The position numbers were made by a program, and so were the translations under genes. Positions 28,101-35,522 of a stretch of 64,000 nt of DNA are shown here, in pieces. Location: NCBI GenBank assembly GCA_018401875.1, contig JAGYJZ010000012.1, forward strand, positions 27,784 through 91,783, given 5' to 3'. Below the pieces are notes generated by a model. The model saw nothing but the letters and a program-made list of their open reading frames with translations, had not been told where the DNA came from and searched no databases. The stretch comes from Salibacteraceae bacterium (lineage in GTDB: Bacteria; Bacteroidota; Bacteroidia; Flavobacteriales_G; Salibacteraceae). Each line of letters opens with the position of its first letter. The first letter of the stretch is position 1.

Positions 28101-28178
28101 ATAAGCTTGTACTTTGACGGCTTGAAAAAACTTCTTAATATCTTCTCTGAAGTGAAAATCTTCAGTAAGAAGAAATAA
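25110..28178 (+). CDS. ABCG-like ATP-binding/permease protein with TerB-like N-terminus
   Basis: A 1022-residue half-transporter. Residues about 1-140 resemble the TerB/tellurite-resistance helical domain, and about 170-245 is a beta-rich, possibly FHA-like segment. The ATPase domain (about 250-480) is complete: Walker A GASGSGKS (283-290), Q-loop Gln330, signature SGGQRKR (390-396), Walker B VLFVDEP (409-415) and His446. The order ATPase-then-membrane is that of ABCG/White exporters. Hydrophobic helices follow (about 600-780). A long charged soluble insert of roughly 180 residues (about 800-985) comes before a last helix near 995-1010. The substrate is unknown. It is monocistronic or transcribed with hpf, 78 bases downstream. 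Confidence 0.85.
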   Translation: MSEKLLKALMQLFAIIADVDELNNKSRIVVEHFLKQRLAQDQVAIYLGHYDEYLETHHKVSTKKEGKRKKTSLNSVKVLKICTQINGELEQRQKIFVLLRLVEYINTDKNPTDQELEFVDTVSDVFNIPGEELEDIKKFVICSESTAEDSEKLLIINAKEDLTGRTKNKHIQHDTLSGSLLILSVESVSMYALKFFGDDELLLNGQIIDPERVYILTQGSSIRSSKVSPIYYSDIISRFLSDKSVSKIIFTSDDITYRFKGGSIGLHPLSFSEESGKLIGIMGASGSGKSTLLNILNGNYTPYSGAVTINGNDIHHSRGDVSGMIGYISQDDLLIEELTVYQNLFLNAKLCFDGLSDEAIGERVDKTLIALGLYDIKDIEVGSPMNKKISGGQRKRLNCGLELIREPSVLFVDEPTSGLSSRDSENIMDLLKELALKGKLIFVVIHQPSSEIFKMFDKLMIMDTGGYPIYFGNPLDAIVYFKSEVQAINQSESECARCGNVNPEQIFNIIEAKVVDEYGNLTEKRKTSPKEWNEIFKQKFDEELNKETPELPEVEFKTPNFFNQFKVFVTRDVLSKITNKQYLAINLLEAPLLGFILSYFLRYIMIGEHDAKEYIFYENDNLIVYMFMAIIVALFLGLTVSAEEIFKDQKIRKRESFLNLSKGSYLISKIVIMFLLSGIQMFMFIILGNFILGIDGMLWDYWLILFSTACFANMLGLNISASFNSAVTIYIIIPFLIIPQILFSGVLVKFEKLNPVITSQSIVPLIGEVMASRWAFEALAVNQFITNDYEKLFYQFDQQMSDANFKKNFWIPEMKAKIGTFKEYLRNKESASAEELESEFKTVRNEVSKENKINDAIAFDELDQFTLEGVNEELLDDFSTYLTTLNKLYVRQWNYNSDEKDRVIREHQKTDEEKAAFNDLRNDFENESLSDLVTNKNEFNQITEYDGELIQRADPVFNIPDGFRSHFYAPKKLVFGKYYSTKQVNIVVLWLMSLGLAISLYFDGLKKLLNIFSEVKIFSKKK

Positions 28179-28256
28179 TGATTATCGTCATTAGGGACTT
28201 TTAACGCACCTTAAACATAACGGGTTCCTTATCTTCATTGCATAAAATCAAGAATC

Positions 28257-28559
28257 ATGAAATGGGACATTCAAACAGTCGGATTCAACGCAAAGGATGA
28301 GTTGATGGAGACTACCAAAGAACAGGTTTTAGGCCTCGAAAAATTTTACACTCCGATCATTGGTGCTGAGGTTTATTTGCGCCTCGAATACGATGAAAAC
28401 CAAGAAAATAAAAAAGTACAACTAAAGCTAAATATTCCTGGAGAGGATGTTTTTGCAGAGCACCAATCAGATACGTTTGAGTTTTCATTGCGCGAAGCCA
28501 TCGACAAAGTGAAACGTCAATTACTCAAGAAGAAAGAGCTCGAACGGGCACACCGTTAA
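28257..28559 (+). CDS. hpf: Ribosome hibernation-promoting factor, short HPF/RaiA type
   Basis: A 100-residue protein that binds the 30S decoding region and silences ribosomes in stationary phase. The sequence shows the beta-alpha-beta-beta-beta-alpha pattern of the family: KWDIQTVGF, KVQLKLNIPG, then a basic C-terminal helix (REAIDKVKRQLLKKKELERAHR region). It lacks the C-terminal dimerisation domain of long HPF. A perfect bidirectional terminator follows at once. Confidence 0.88.
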   Translation: MKWDIQTVGFNAKDELMETTKEQVLGLEKFYTPIIGAEVYLRLEYDENQENKKVQLKLNIPGEDVFAEHQSDTFEFSLREAIDKVKRQLLKKKELERAHR

Positions 28560-28563
28560 AACT

Positions 28564-28595
28564 AAAAAGCCCCACGTTAAAACGTGGGGCTTTTT
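28564..28595. terminator. Bidirectional terminator between hpf and fabI
   Basis: AAAAAGCCCCACGTT and AACGTGGGGCTTTTT are perfect inverted repeats around two A, giving a GC-rich stem with a T run on either strand. It serves hpf on the plus strand and fabI on the minus strand. Confidence 0.92.
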
Positions 28596-28615
28596 AATTC
28601 TCATTCATTGTGCAC

Positions 28616-29419
28616 TTAACTCCACTTGTCCATAACCTTTGAAGAAATTCCTGTGGTAGAATATCCGCCATCATGGAAAAGGTTTTGCATAGTCACATAG
28701 CGTGTTAGATCGCTAAACATCGCTACACAGTAGTTAGCACAAGCATCGGCATCGGCATTGCCCAATGGCGACATATCGTGCGCAAAATCGAAGAACTTGT
28801 CAAACCCTGCTATTCCACTTCCCGCTGAAGTAACTGTTGGCGATTGAGAAATGGTATTCACCCTTACCTTATTCTTCACTCCAAAATGATAGCCGAAGCT
28901 TCGTGCGATCGACTCAAGCACTGCTTTCGCGTCAGCCATATCTCCATAAAACGGATAAGCTTCTTGCGCGGCTATGTATGACAATGCTAAGATTGAACCC
29001 CAGTCGTTCATTGCATCTTTACTATATGCCGTTTGAAGCACTTTATGGAAAGAAAGTCCTGAAATATCCAAGGTCTTTAAAAACCAATCGTGATTGAGGT
29101 CGGTGTAGGTTTTATCCTTGCGCACATTTGGAGACATGCCGATGGAATGCAGCACAAAATCCAGCTTTCCGAATCGCTCTGTTGCCGTGTCAAACAATTT
29201 CCCTAAGTCTTCCATGCTAGTTGCATCGGCAGGCACAACAATGGTATTGCACTTTTCGGCCAACTCATTGATTTTACCCATACGCATTGCTACAGGTGCA
29301 TTACTCAACACAAACTCTCCGCCTTGTTCGTGTACCTTTTCAGCCACCTTCCATGCGATAGATCGCTCGTCAAGTGCGCCAAATATTATCCCTTTCTTGT
29401 TTTGAAGTAATTTGCTCAT
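28616..29419 (-). CDS. fabI: Enoyl-[acyl-carrier-protein] reductase FabI
   Basis: Reduces the enoyl-ACP double bond in the last step of each fatty-acid elongation cycle. The 267-residue Rossmann protein has the glycine-poor N-terminal nucleotide site of FabI (IIFGALDERSIAWKVA), Tyr148 and the catalytic Tyr158-x6-Lys165 pair in the SDR-like active site. Length and motifs match E. coli FabI (Tyr146, Tyr156, Lys163). It starts at ATG 29419, 52 bases downstream of recN, so the two may be cotranscribed. Confidence 0.94.
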   Translation of the reverse strand: MSKLLQNKKGIIFGALDERSIAWKVAEKVHEQGGEFVLSNAPVAMRMGKINELAEKCNTIVVPADATSMEDLGKLFDTATERFGKLDFVLHSIGMSPNVRKDKTYTDLNHDWFLKTLDISGLSFHKVLQTAYSKDAMNDWGSILALSYIAAQEAYPFYGDMADAKAVLESIARSFGYHFGVKNKVRVNTISQSPTVTSAGSGIAGFDKFFDFAHDMSPLGNADADACANYCVAMFSDLTRYVTMQNLFHDGGYSTTGISSKVMDKWS

Positions 29420-29470
29420 GTTTCTCTTCCTAGATTAGTTAGTGCGTAAAAATAGTATTGTTCGTTTAAG

Positions 29471-31129
29471 TCAGTTTTCTTGAAGTAAATTTCTTGCACT
29501 ATCGAGTGCGGCATCGGTTAATCGATGGCCTGAAAACATCGCAGCAATCTCTTTGATTCGTTCCTCTTCTGTCAATCTCTCTAAGTGTGAAACAACCGTT
29601 TGGTTCTCTTCGGTTTTCTGGATCTTAAAATGGTGCAGGCCTTTTGCAGCAACACCAGGCAAATGTGTAACTGCTAGTATTTGTGTGTTTGCGCTAATTT
29701 TTCGCATTAACGAACCAATCTGCTTCGCCACTTCCCCACTAACGCCTGTATCGATTTCATCAAAAATGAGTGTGGGCGTTTGATCATTAGCGGCTAAAAT
29801 GCTTTTCAAGCCGAGCATAAGTCTGCTGACCTCTCCACCTGAAGCACTTTCGCGAAGTGGTACCAAATTATTGCTTCCATTGGCGTCAAACAGCATATCG
29901 ATGGCATCGCTTCCGTTCGAACCCAATTCTTTTGACACGCCCAACTCAACTTTTACGGTGGCTTTTGCCATACCCAACTGTCGCACGCTTTCCGTTAATC
30001 CTGCCTCAAACTGCTTCAAGACTTTTTTACGGCTCTTTGAAAGTACATCAGCTTTCGACAAAACGTCTTGCTCAGCCAACAGCAGTTTTTGTTTCGTTTC
30101 TTCCAATTCTGAATCATACGAAGCGATACCTTCCAATTTAATGCGATACTCTTCACGAATATCGATGAGCTGCAACACCGTTTCTGCACTGTGTTTGTGC
30201 ATCAATTTATTATAGAGGTCTAACCGATCGCGCACTTGCTCTAATCTCAGTGGATTCCACTCGACCGTCTGCTGCACGCGGTTACATTCAGCGATTATGT
30301 CTTCCATCTCGATGAACGAAGAGTTCATCCGCTCAAACAACTCTTGAAGCTTGGCACTGAATGATTTCACACTTCGCAATTCACTTAAGGCAGTTCTGAT
30401 TGCAGAAAGTGCGCTGTCTTGCTCTCCATCTATCGCACCTTGAACAGCAGAAAGCGAACGTTGAATATCTTCTGCGTGCTCCAATTCACTCAATTCATCG
30501 CACAAGGTCGAAAACTCTTCCTCATTCAATGCAATGGCCGTAAGTTCTTCGAATTGGAAAGTGAAATAATCTTCATCTTTTCGCACCTGAATTGCTGCAT
30601 CTTTCAGCTGGATGAGCTGCTTTTCAAGGGCTCTGTAGCTCATAAATGATTGCTCGTATGCTGTGATCTCAAGCGCGTTTTGCGCAAAGCTATCGAGCTG
30701 CTTCATCTGGTATGAAGGAGTTTGTAAGGAGATGTTCTCTTGCTGTCCGTGCAAATCAACCAAGGAAATGGAGATTTCTTTTAGCAATGAAATGCTCACG
30801 GGAGTATCATTGATGAACCCCCGGCTTCTTCCTGAACGCGTGATTTCACGCCTCAAAATAAGCTCATCCCACACATCCAACCCGTTGGTTTTGAGAAACG
30901 TATTCACTCCATCGCTATCATAATCAAAAGATGCTTCAATAGCACACTTCTCTTCTCCTTTTCTGATGCTGTTAAAATTGGCGCGACTTCCGAGCACCAA
31001 ACCAAGTGCTTCGAGTAAAATTGACTTTCCTGCGCCTGTTTCGCCCGTAATAACTGTAAAGCCACTATCAAACTGAACTTCAGTTCGAGCAATCAATGCA
31101 TAATTTGTAATGTGAAGATGCTTGAGCAT
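29471..31129 (-). CDS. recN: DNA repair protein RecN
   Basis: A 552-residue SMC-like protein for double-strand break repair. Walker A GETGAGKS is at 29-36. A long coiled coil fills the centre (about 150-370). The ABC signature SASGGEVSRL lies near 425, and Walker B TLIFDEIDTGVSG near 453-465. Length and order match the family. The 265-bp gap before the next gene on this strand holds no recognised feature. Confidence 0.95.
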   Translation of the reverse strand: MLKHLHITNYALIARTEVQFDSGFTVITGETGAGKSILLEALGLVLGSRANFNSIRKGEEKCAIEASFDYDSDGVNTFLKTNGLDVWDELILRREITRSGRSRGFINDTPVSISLLKEISISLVDLHGQQENISLQTPSYQMKQLDSFAQNALEITAYEQSFMSYRALEKQLIQLKDAAIQVRKDEDYFTFQFEELTAIALNEEEFSTLCDELSELEHAEDIQRSLSAVQGAIDGEQDSALSAIRTALSELRSVKSFSAKLQELFERMNSSFIEMEDIIAECNRVQQTVEWNPLRLEQVRDRLDLYNKLMHKHSAETVLQLIDIREEYRIKLEGIASYDSELEETKQKLLLAEQDVLSKADVLSKSRKKVLKQFEAGLTESVRQLGMAKATVKVELGVSKELGSNGSDAIDMLFDANGSNNLVPLRESASGGEVSRLMLGLKSILAANDQTPTLIFDEIDTGVSGEVAKQIGSLMRKISANTQILAVTHLPGVAAKGLHHFKIQKTEENQTVVSHLERLTEEERIKEIAAMFSGHRLTDAALDSARNLLQEN

Positions 31130-31394
31130 GGCTTGGTAGAATTACTTCAAAACTATAACCATTGCGATGAAATGCATCCAAATGCAGATAATTTTGCAAA
31201 CAGATTATGAGGCATTTGTACGGCTGCCAAAAATTCAAGGCCATAAATTAAATAGGAAATACATCATTTTAACAACGAAACAATGAAAACGAAAAGTCCA
31301 CTGCGAAGAAGTGGAGAAACCAGTCTAAGGTAAACTCATGACCAAAGGGTGCTTGGATGCAATGAAAGATTGTGAGAAAATATAGTTTGGATGA

Positions 31395-31997
31395 CTAAAT
31401 CGCCCCTGCTTCAATCAAGTAAATAATGCTTTCGATTTCAGCATCTTCGCCATACGGGTCGTACCTGCTTTTTAAATCTTGACCAAACATTTTAGATAGT
31501 CCTTGCCAAAAAAATGCGGTAATATTTCCGCGAAATTCTTGCACGATTTCATACGAGGAATTTCCTGTTTCGCGGTCGATGAGTTTCACTAAAATACGAC
31601 CTTGTGTGGTGGTCATATCGCGAATATCATCGTCAAATTCGGCCTTCAGCTCCTTTTCAATCAGTTTGAAGTATTTCTTTCGCTGGCGCTCTGTTTCCAC
31701 CGAATCGAGCTGAACTTGATATTTGTCGAGTAAACTTCCAGCAAGCTTCGCATAGGGATAAACCTTTTTTACGTTGCGCTTGAGCCGTTCCCATTTCCGT
31801 CTATCAAAATCGTTCTTGAAACGCTTCTCTTCAACAATTGTGACTGACGGCAGGTAGCGCATCGGAAAGGTATCTCCATCGATTACTTCAGCCACCATGA
31901 TTATCCCTTTCGCCCCGTCACCTTGCGCATACGACAGCTGCAACGCACCGAGCATGAAGCACACGAATAAAAATAGGATATGTCGACTGAAGACCAT
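31395..31997 (-). CDS. DUF4294 domain-containing exported protein
   Basis: A 200-residue secreted protein with a signal peptide (about 1-24, ending LSYAQ). The DUF4294 signature lies in the middle (VKKVYPYAKLAGSLLDKYQ), and the DNRETGNSSYEI-like segment follows (LIDRETGNSSYEIVQEFRG). The function is unknown; the family occurs almost only in Bacteroidota. It lies 53 bases after the biotin carboxylase gene and is probably the last gene of the sucC transcription unit. Confidence 0.8.
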   Translation of the reverse strand: MVFSRHILFLFVCFMLGALQLSYAQGDGAKGIIMVAEVIDGDTFPMRYLPSVTIVEEKRFKNDFDRRKWERLKRNVKKVYPYAKLAGSLLDKYQVQLDSVETERQRKKYFKLIEKELKAEFDDDIRDMTTTQGRILVKLIDRETGNSSYEIVQEFRGNITAFFWQGLSKMFGQDLKSRYDPYGEDAEIESIIYLIEAGAI

Positions 31998-32050
31998 TAG
32001 ATTATGTGAATTTCGAAGGCCATACCAAAGTATACAAAAGTCAGATCAGT

Positions 32051-33538
32051 CTACTTGCGGTTTATTTTCCACAAAGAGGGACTTCGCTGGTGCTCTCTTT
32101 CATTGGTTCTTTCTGACGATCTGGAATTTGTCATCAAAGCAGAACCGATAAAAGCGGCCAATGCTTCTTCATTTTCAAGTTGAGGCTCATCGAGGTATTC
32201 AGGCTTAAAGTGATCCGTAACGAAGTGCGTATCAAAATTTCCTGAAACAAATGCCTCATGGTTGATGGCAAAACGGCAAAACTCCAATGTTGTTGCAACG
32301 CCAGATATTTCATACTCATCAATAGCACGTGTCATTCTATCGATCGCAGATTTCCGATCTTCTGCAAAGGTCACCAACTTGGCAATCATCGGATCGTAAT
32401 AGATGGGGATGCTCATGCCTTCTTCAAAACCATCGTCAACGCGCACTCCAGGTCCTTGAGGTCTTCTGTAGGTCTGCAATTTTCCGATATCGGGCAAGAA
32501 GTTGTTCCGTGGATCTTCAGCGTAAACGCGCACTTCTAATGCGTGTCCTCTTATTTGAAGGTCTTCTTGCTTAAAGCCGAGCTTTTCTCCGCGCGCGACA
32601 AGAATTTGTTGCTTAACCAAATCAATGCCCGTAATCATTTCAGTAACAGGATGCTCAACTTGGAGTCGCGTATTCATCTCCAAAAAGAAGAAGTTCATTT
32701 TATCATCGACTAAAAACTCGACTGTGCCGGCACCTTTGTAATTGCACCCTTTTGCCAAACTCACAGCACATTCGCCCATTTCCTTGCGCATTTGAGGCGT
32801 TAAAATTGACGCGGGTGCCTCTTCGATTACTTTTTGGTGTCTGCGTTGTATGCTGCATTCGCGGTCGAATAGATACACACAATTGCCATGTTTATCGGCC
32901 AATACTTGCACTTCGATGTGGCGCGGAGATGTTACGTACCGCTCGATAAAAACACTCGGGTCACCGAATGCTGATCGCGCTTCGTTCATTGCCAACTGCA
33001 ATTCTTCATCGATGGATTCTTCGTTGTAAACGGCCCGCATTCCTTTTCCACCACCGCCAGCCGAGGCTTTGATAAGCAACGGAAAACCCACTTTGCGTGC
33101 TACAGCTTTCGCTTCTTCGAGGTCATTTACAGCGCCATCAGAACCTGGAACCAATGGAACGCCTTGCTTGAGCGCTGTTTCTTTCGCAGCTAGCTTATCG
33201 CCCATCACTTCCATTGAATGCGCTGAAGGACCGATTAATTCAATTCCTTCTTCTTCCAATCTGCGCGCAAAAGCAGCGTTTTCCGATAGAAAACCATATC
33301 CAGGATGCACTCCATCAGCTCCTGCTTTTTTAGCTGCATCGATAATTTTATCAATCACCAAATACGACTGTGATGATGATGGTGGCCCAATGCAATAGGC
33401 TTCATCAGCAAACCGAACAAACAGCGCGTTTCTATCCGCTTCAGAATAAACAGCTACTGTTTTAATACCCATTTCTCGGCATGTTCGCATAATTCGCAAT
33501 GCGATTTCACCTCTATTTGCAACTAATACTTTTTTCAT
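32051..33538 (-). CDS. accC: Biotin carboxylase subunit of acetyl-/propionyl-CoA carboxylase
   Basis: Carboxylates biotin on a carrier protein using ATP and bicarbonate. The 495-residue protein has the N-terminal biotin carboxylase fold (VANRGEIALRI), the ATP-grasp loop GGGGKGMRAV (161-170), the EMNTRLQVEHPVTE active-site strand (about 287-300) and a C-terminal domain. It is longer than E. coli AccC (449) by a tail ending SLWKINRK, as in Bacteroidota acyl-CoA carboxylases. No biotin-carrier or carboxyltransferase gene is adjacent, so acetyl- versus propionyl-CoA use is unresolved. Its ATG overlaps the preceding stop by 4 bases. Confidence 0.9.
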   Translation of the reverse strand: MKKVLVANRGEIALRIMRTCREMGIKTVAVYSEADRNALFVRFADEAYCIGPPSSSQSYLVIDKIIDAAKKAGADGVHPGYGFLSENAAFARRLEEEGIELIGPSAHSMEVMGDKLAAKETALKQGVPLVPGSDGAVNDLEEAKAVARKVGFPLLIKASAGGGGKGMRAVYNEESIDEELQLAMNEARSAFGDPSVFIERYVTSPRHIEVQVLADKHGNCVYLFDRECSIQRRHQKVIEEAPASILTPQMRKEMGECAVSLAKGCNYKGAGTVEFLVDDKMNFFFLEMNTRLQVEHPVTEMITGIDLVKQQILVARGEKLGFKQEDLQIRGHALEVRVYAEDPRNNFLPDIGKLQTYRRPQGPGVRVDDGFEEGMSIPIYYDPMIAKLVTFAEDRKSAIDRMTRAIDEYEISGVATTLEFCRFAINHEAFVSGNFDTHFVTDHFKPEYLDEPQLENEEALAAFIGSALMTNSRSSERTNEREHQRSPSLWKINRK

Positions 33539-34335
33539 TTTCCTAATCTAAATGAGAAACTAAAACGATTGTAGGTGTTTCCAAAAACGCGCTGCTCGTT
33601 TCCCAAAGAAGAGAAATAAATAACACGTGTTGGATTCACACCCATCGTATAATACAAAGTCATGCGACCGAATCGAAGTCCGAATCGACCTACCACAGAT
33701 GTCCAACTCAAAAGGCCTTTATACTCGCTTCGTTCGTATTCTTCGAATATATTCATGACCAAGGGCGCTGTTATGTAGTTTATACCTCCGGCAAAACTCA
33801 CCCCTAATGCCTTGGTGTTTTCAATGGTGGCACCCTGAAAAAAGTTGAATGACAGTAAAGCGCCTACTTCACCGTTCAACGCACCCAAATTTGATGTTCG
33901 TTCTTTCGAAAAAACGCCTGTATTAATATCGTTAGTGGTTATAGGTTCAGTTGAATAACTAATAGACGATGGTGTTCTGAGATCAACGGTAGAAAAGCCT
34001 AACGTAAATGGCACATCAAACGATAAGGAGAAATTTGACCCCACTTCAACCAACCTAAGCTGTGGTTCATAGCCCATCGTAAAGATGCTGTAGACACGAT
34101 TAAATACCGGTTGAGGATAAGATACTCCTGACGAAACTAAATTGTATTCAGCCTTTAATGGCGACTTTGCAAAATGCGTGAGAAACGAAAAACCAAACTC
34201 GTGCCGCATGCTTGAATTGAGGTTATTGACATCAAAAAAATAAACCGATTTTGACGACTGATTGTCTTGCGATTTAGCTTTAAAACCGACACTAATTAAG
34301 ACTGTGACAATGAATAAGACTGTTTTGAAATTCAT
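33535..34335 (-). CDS. Exported hypothetical protein, predicted outer-membrane barrel
   Basis: A 266-residue protein of unknown function. The signal peptide ends near KAKSQ (about residue 22). The mature part is a run of alternating hydrophobic/polar strands with many glycines and aromatics (FSLSFDVPFTLGF, GLRFGRMTLYYTMG). It ends in an aromatic-containing strand (YNRFSFSFRLGK), as outer-membrane barrels often do. It is translationally coupled on both sides through ATGA overlaps, with the lipoprotein before it and accC after it. It may form a surface complex with the propeller lipoprotein and the protease. Confidence 0.65.
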   Translation of the reverse strand: MNFKTVLFIVTVLISVGFKAKSQDNQSSKSVYFFDVNNLNSSMRHEFGFSFLTHFAKSPLKAEYNLVSSGVSYPQPVFNRVYSIFTMGYEPQLRLVEVGSNFSLSFDVPFTLGFSTVDLRTPSSISYSTEPITTNDINTGVFSKERTSNLGALNGEVGALLSFNFFQGATIENTKALGVSFAGGINYITAPLVMNIFEEYERSEYKGLLSWTSVVGRFGLRFGRMTLYYTMGVNPTRVIYFSSLGNEQRVFGNTYNRFSFSFRLGK

Positions 34336-35522
34336 TCTTGGTAATACGCTAACAATTGATTGAGGTAACTGCTTACTGCTCGGGTTTCAATATCGTAAAC
34401 GAACAAGCCGTTGTTGGTTCCAATAAACACTGTATTTCCGTAAATATCCATGTCTTGAACCAAGCTGCTATTGGTGAGCTCATTTCCTGACTCGATGACC
34501 ATAACATCGCAGTCGCCCGATACTGCGTTATACGAAATTATATATCCCAACGCATAAATTGACTGGTTTGGTTGGCCTGAAGCGCTGTATGCGTAAAGTC
34601 GAACTACATTTTCATTCCAATCGACCAACTTGATAATTCCTCTTGAAAATTCTGGCATAGCACAACTAGCCTCTATTTGGAAACTTTGCACTTCGTTCTC
34701 ATTAATTTTGGTAGTGAGGATATTTTGCAATGGTGAGTTAAAATCAGGAATTTTATCGAATCCAAATACGGTTCCGTCTGAGCTTAAGTAAGGCTGATAG
34801 ATCGTTTTAAATTTAAACGTATTTCCCACTTTACCCAATAGAGTGAATTGTGTGTTTGCCTTGGAAATATTGGTTACCAAAAATTGAGGATTGGTTGCGA
34901 TGATCAAATCGCCTTGCGGAGTAAAGACGCTGTTGGGGGCTGCTACATTTTCACTTTTGATAATCATATCGGTCTGAAATTCCTCCCAAGTATTGTTTTC
35001 ATTGCCAATAAATTTATAGATACCAATGAATAAATCAGTTGAAAACCCGCTGGATGGTCCGGCCCAAAACTCTTTATAAAAGCCAATTCTATAGAGCTCG
35101 CCATTATTGGAAAGTGTGTATGAAAAGTAGTTTGACGTTGAGATATTAAACTGCGATCGATCGGTATGAATTTTTAATCGTTTGTTTCTATCGAAGGTTA
35201 AAAAAATCGAATCTTGAATCACCCAAAACGTTTCTGTAGCGCCTGTATAAAGCACCTCTGAATTAGGCCAATCTATAAAACTCAATTCAGGAAACCGCGA
35301 GGCATCAAATATCACTTGCTGTTTCTCATCGCCATAGAGCAACAAAACGCCTTCGTCTGTTGCAATAAATGCAGCTTTCTCTTGGTCAAAGCATTCTACT
35401 TTCCTCACAAAAGACTGCACCAAATCAGGGAGCTCAAATGGTTTTAATACTACTTCTTTTACACACGACCCCAAAACCAAAAGAGTGAAAATCGTAAAAG
35501 TTATGTACTTCAATCTATTCAT
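34332..35522 (-). CDS. Lipoprotein with predicted beta-propeller
   Basis: A 396-residue lipoprotein: lipobox LGSC with Cys20. The mature sequence is built of repeating four-strand blades (VECFDQEKAAFIATDEGVLLLY, NTVFIGTNNGLFVYDIETRA), as in two-component-regulator-type or YVTN propellers. The last blade, NGLFVYD, is the best match. A binding or scaffold role is likely; no enzyme motif is seen. It overlaps the protease gene by 8 bases and the barrel gene by 4, so the three are probably made together. Confidence 0.65.
   Translation of the reverse strand: MNRLKYITFTIFTLLVLGSCVKEVVLKPFELPDLVQSFVRKVECFDQEKAAFIATDEGVLLLYGDEKQQVIFDASRFPELSFIDWPNSEVLYTGATETFWVIQDSIFLTFDRNKRLKIHTDRSQFNISTSNYFSYTLSNNGELYRIGFYKEFWAGPSSGFSTDLFIGIYKFIGNENNTWEEFQTDMIIKSENVAAPNSVFTPQGDLIIATNPQFLVTNISKANTQFTLLGKVGNTFKFKTIYQPYLSSDGTVFGFDKIPDFNSPLQNILTTKINENEVQSFQIEASCAMPEFSRGIIKLVDWNENVVRLYAYSASGQPNQSIYALGYIISYNAVSGDCDVMVIESGNELTNSSLVQDMDIYGNTVFIGTNNGLFVYDIETRAVSSYLNQLLAYYQE

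Noticed and set aside
31130..31394. 16-codon frame (starting MKTKSPLRRSG) in the gap before recN
   Set aside because: Too short, with no terminator, no context and no recognisable pattern.
32051..32130. Possible frameshift at the end of accC, because of its unusual Arg/Ser-rich tail
   Set aside because: The tail ends in SLWKINRK, which fits the C-terminus of longer Bacteroidota acyl-CoA carboxylase subunits.
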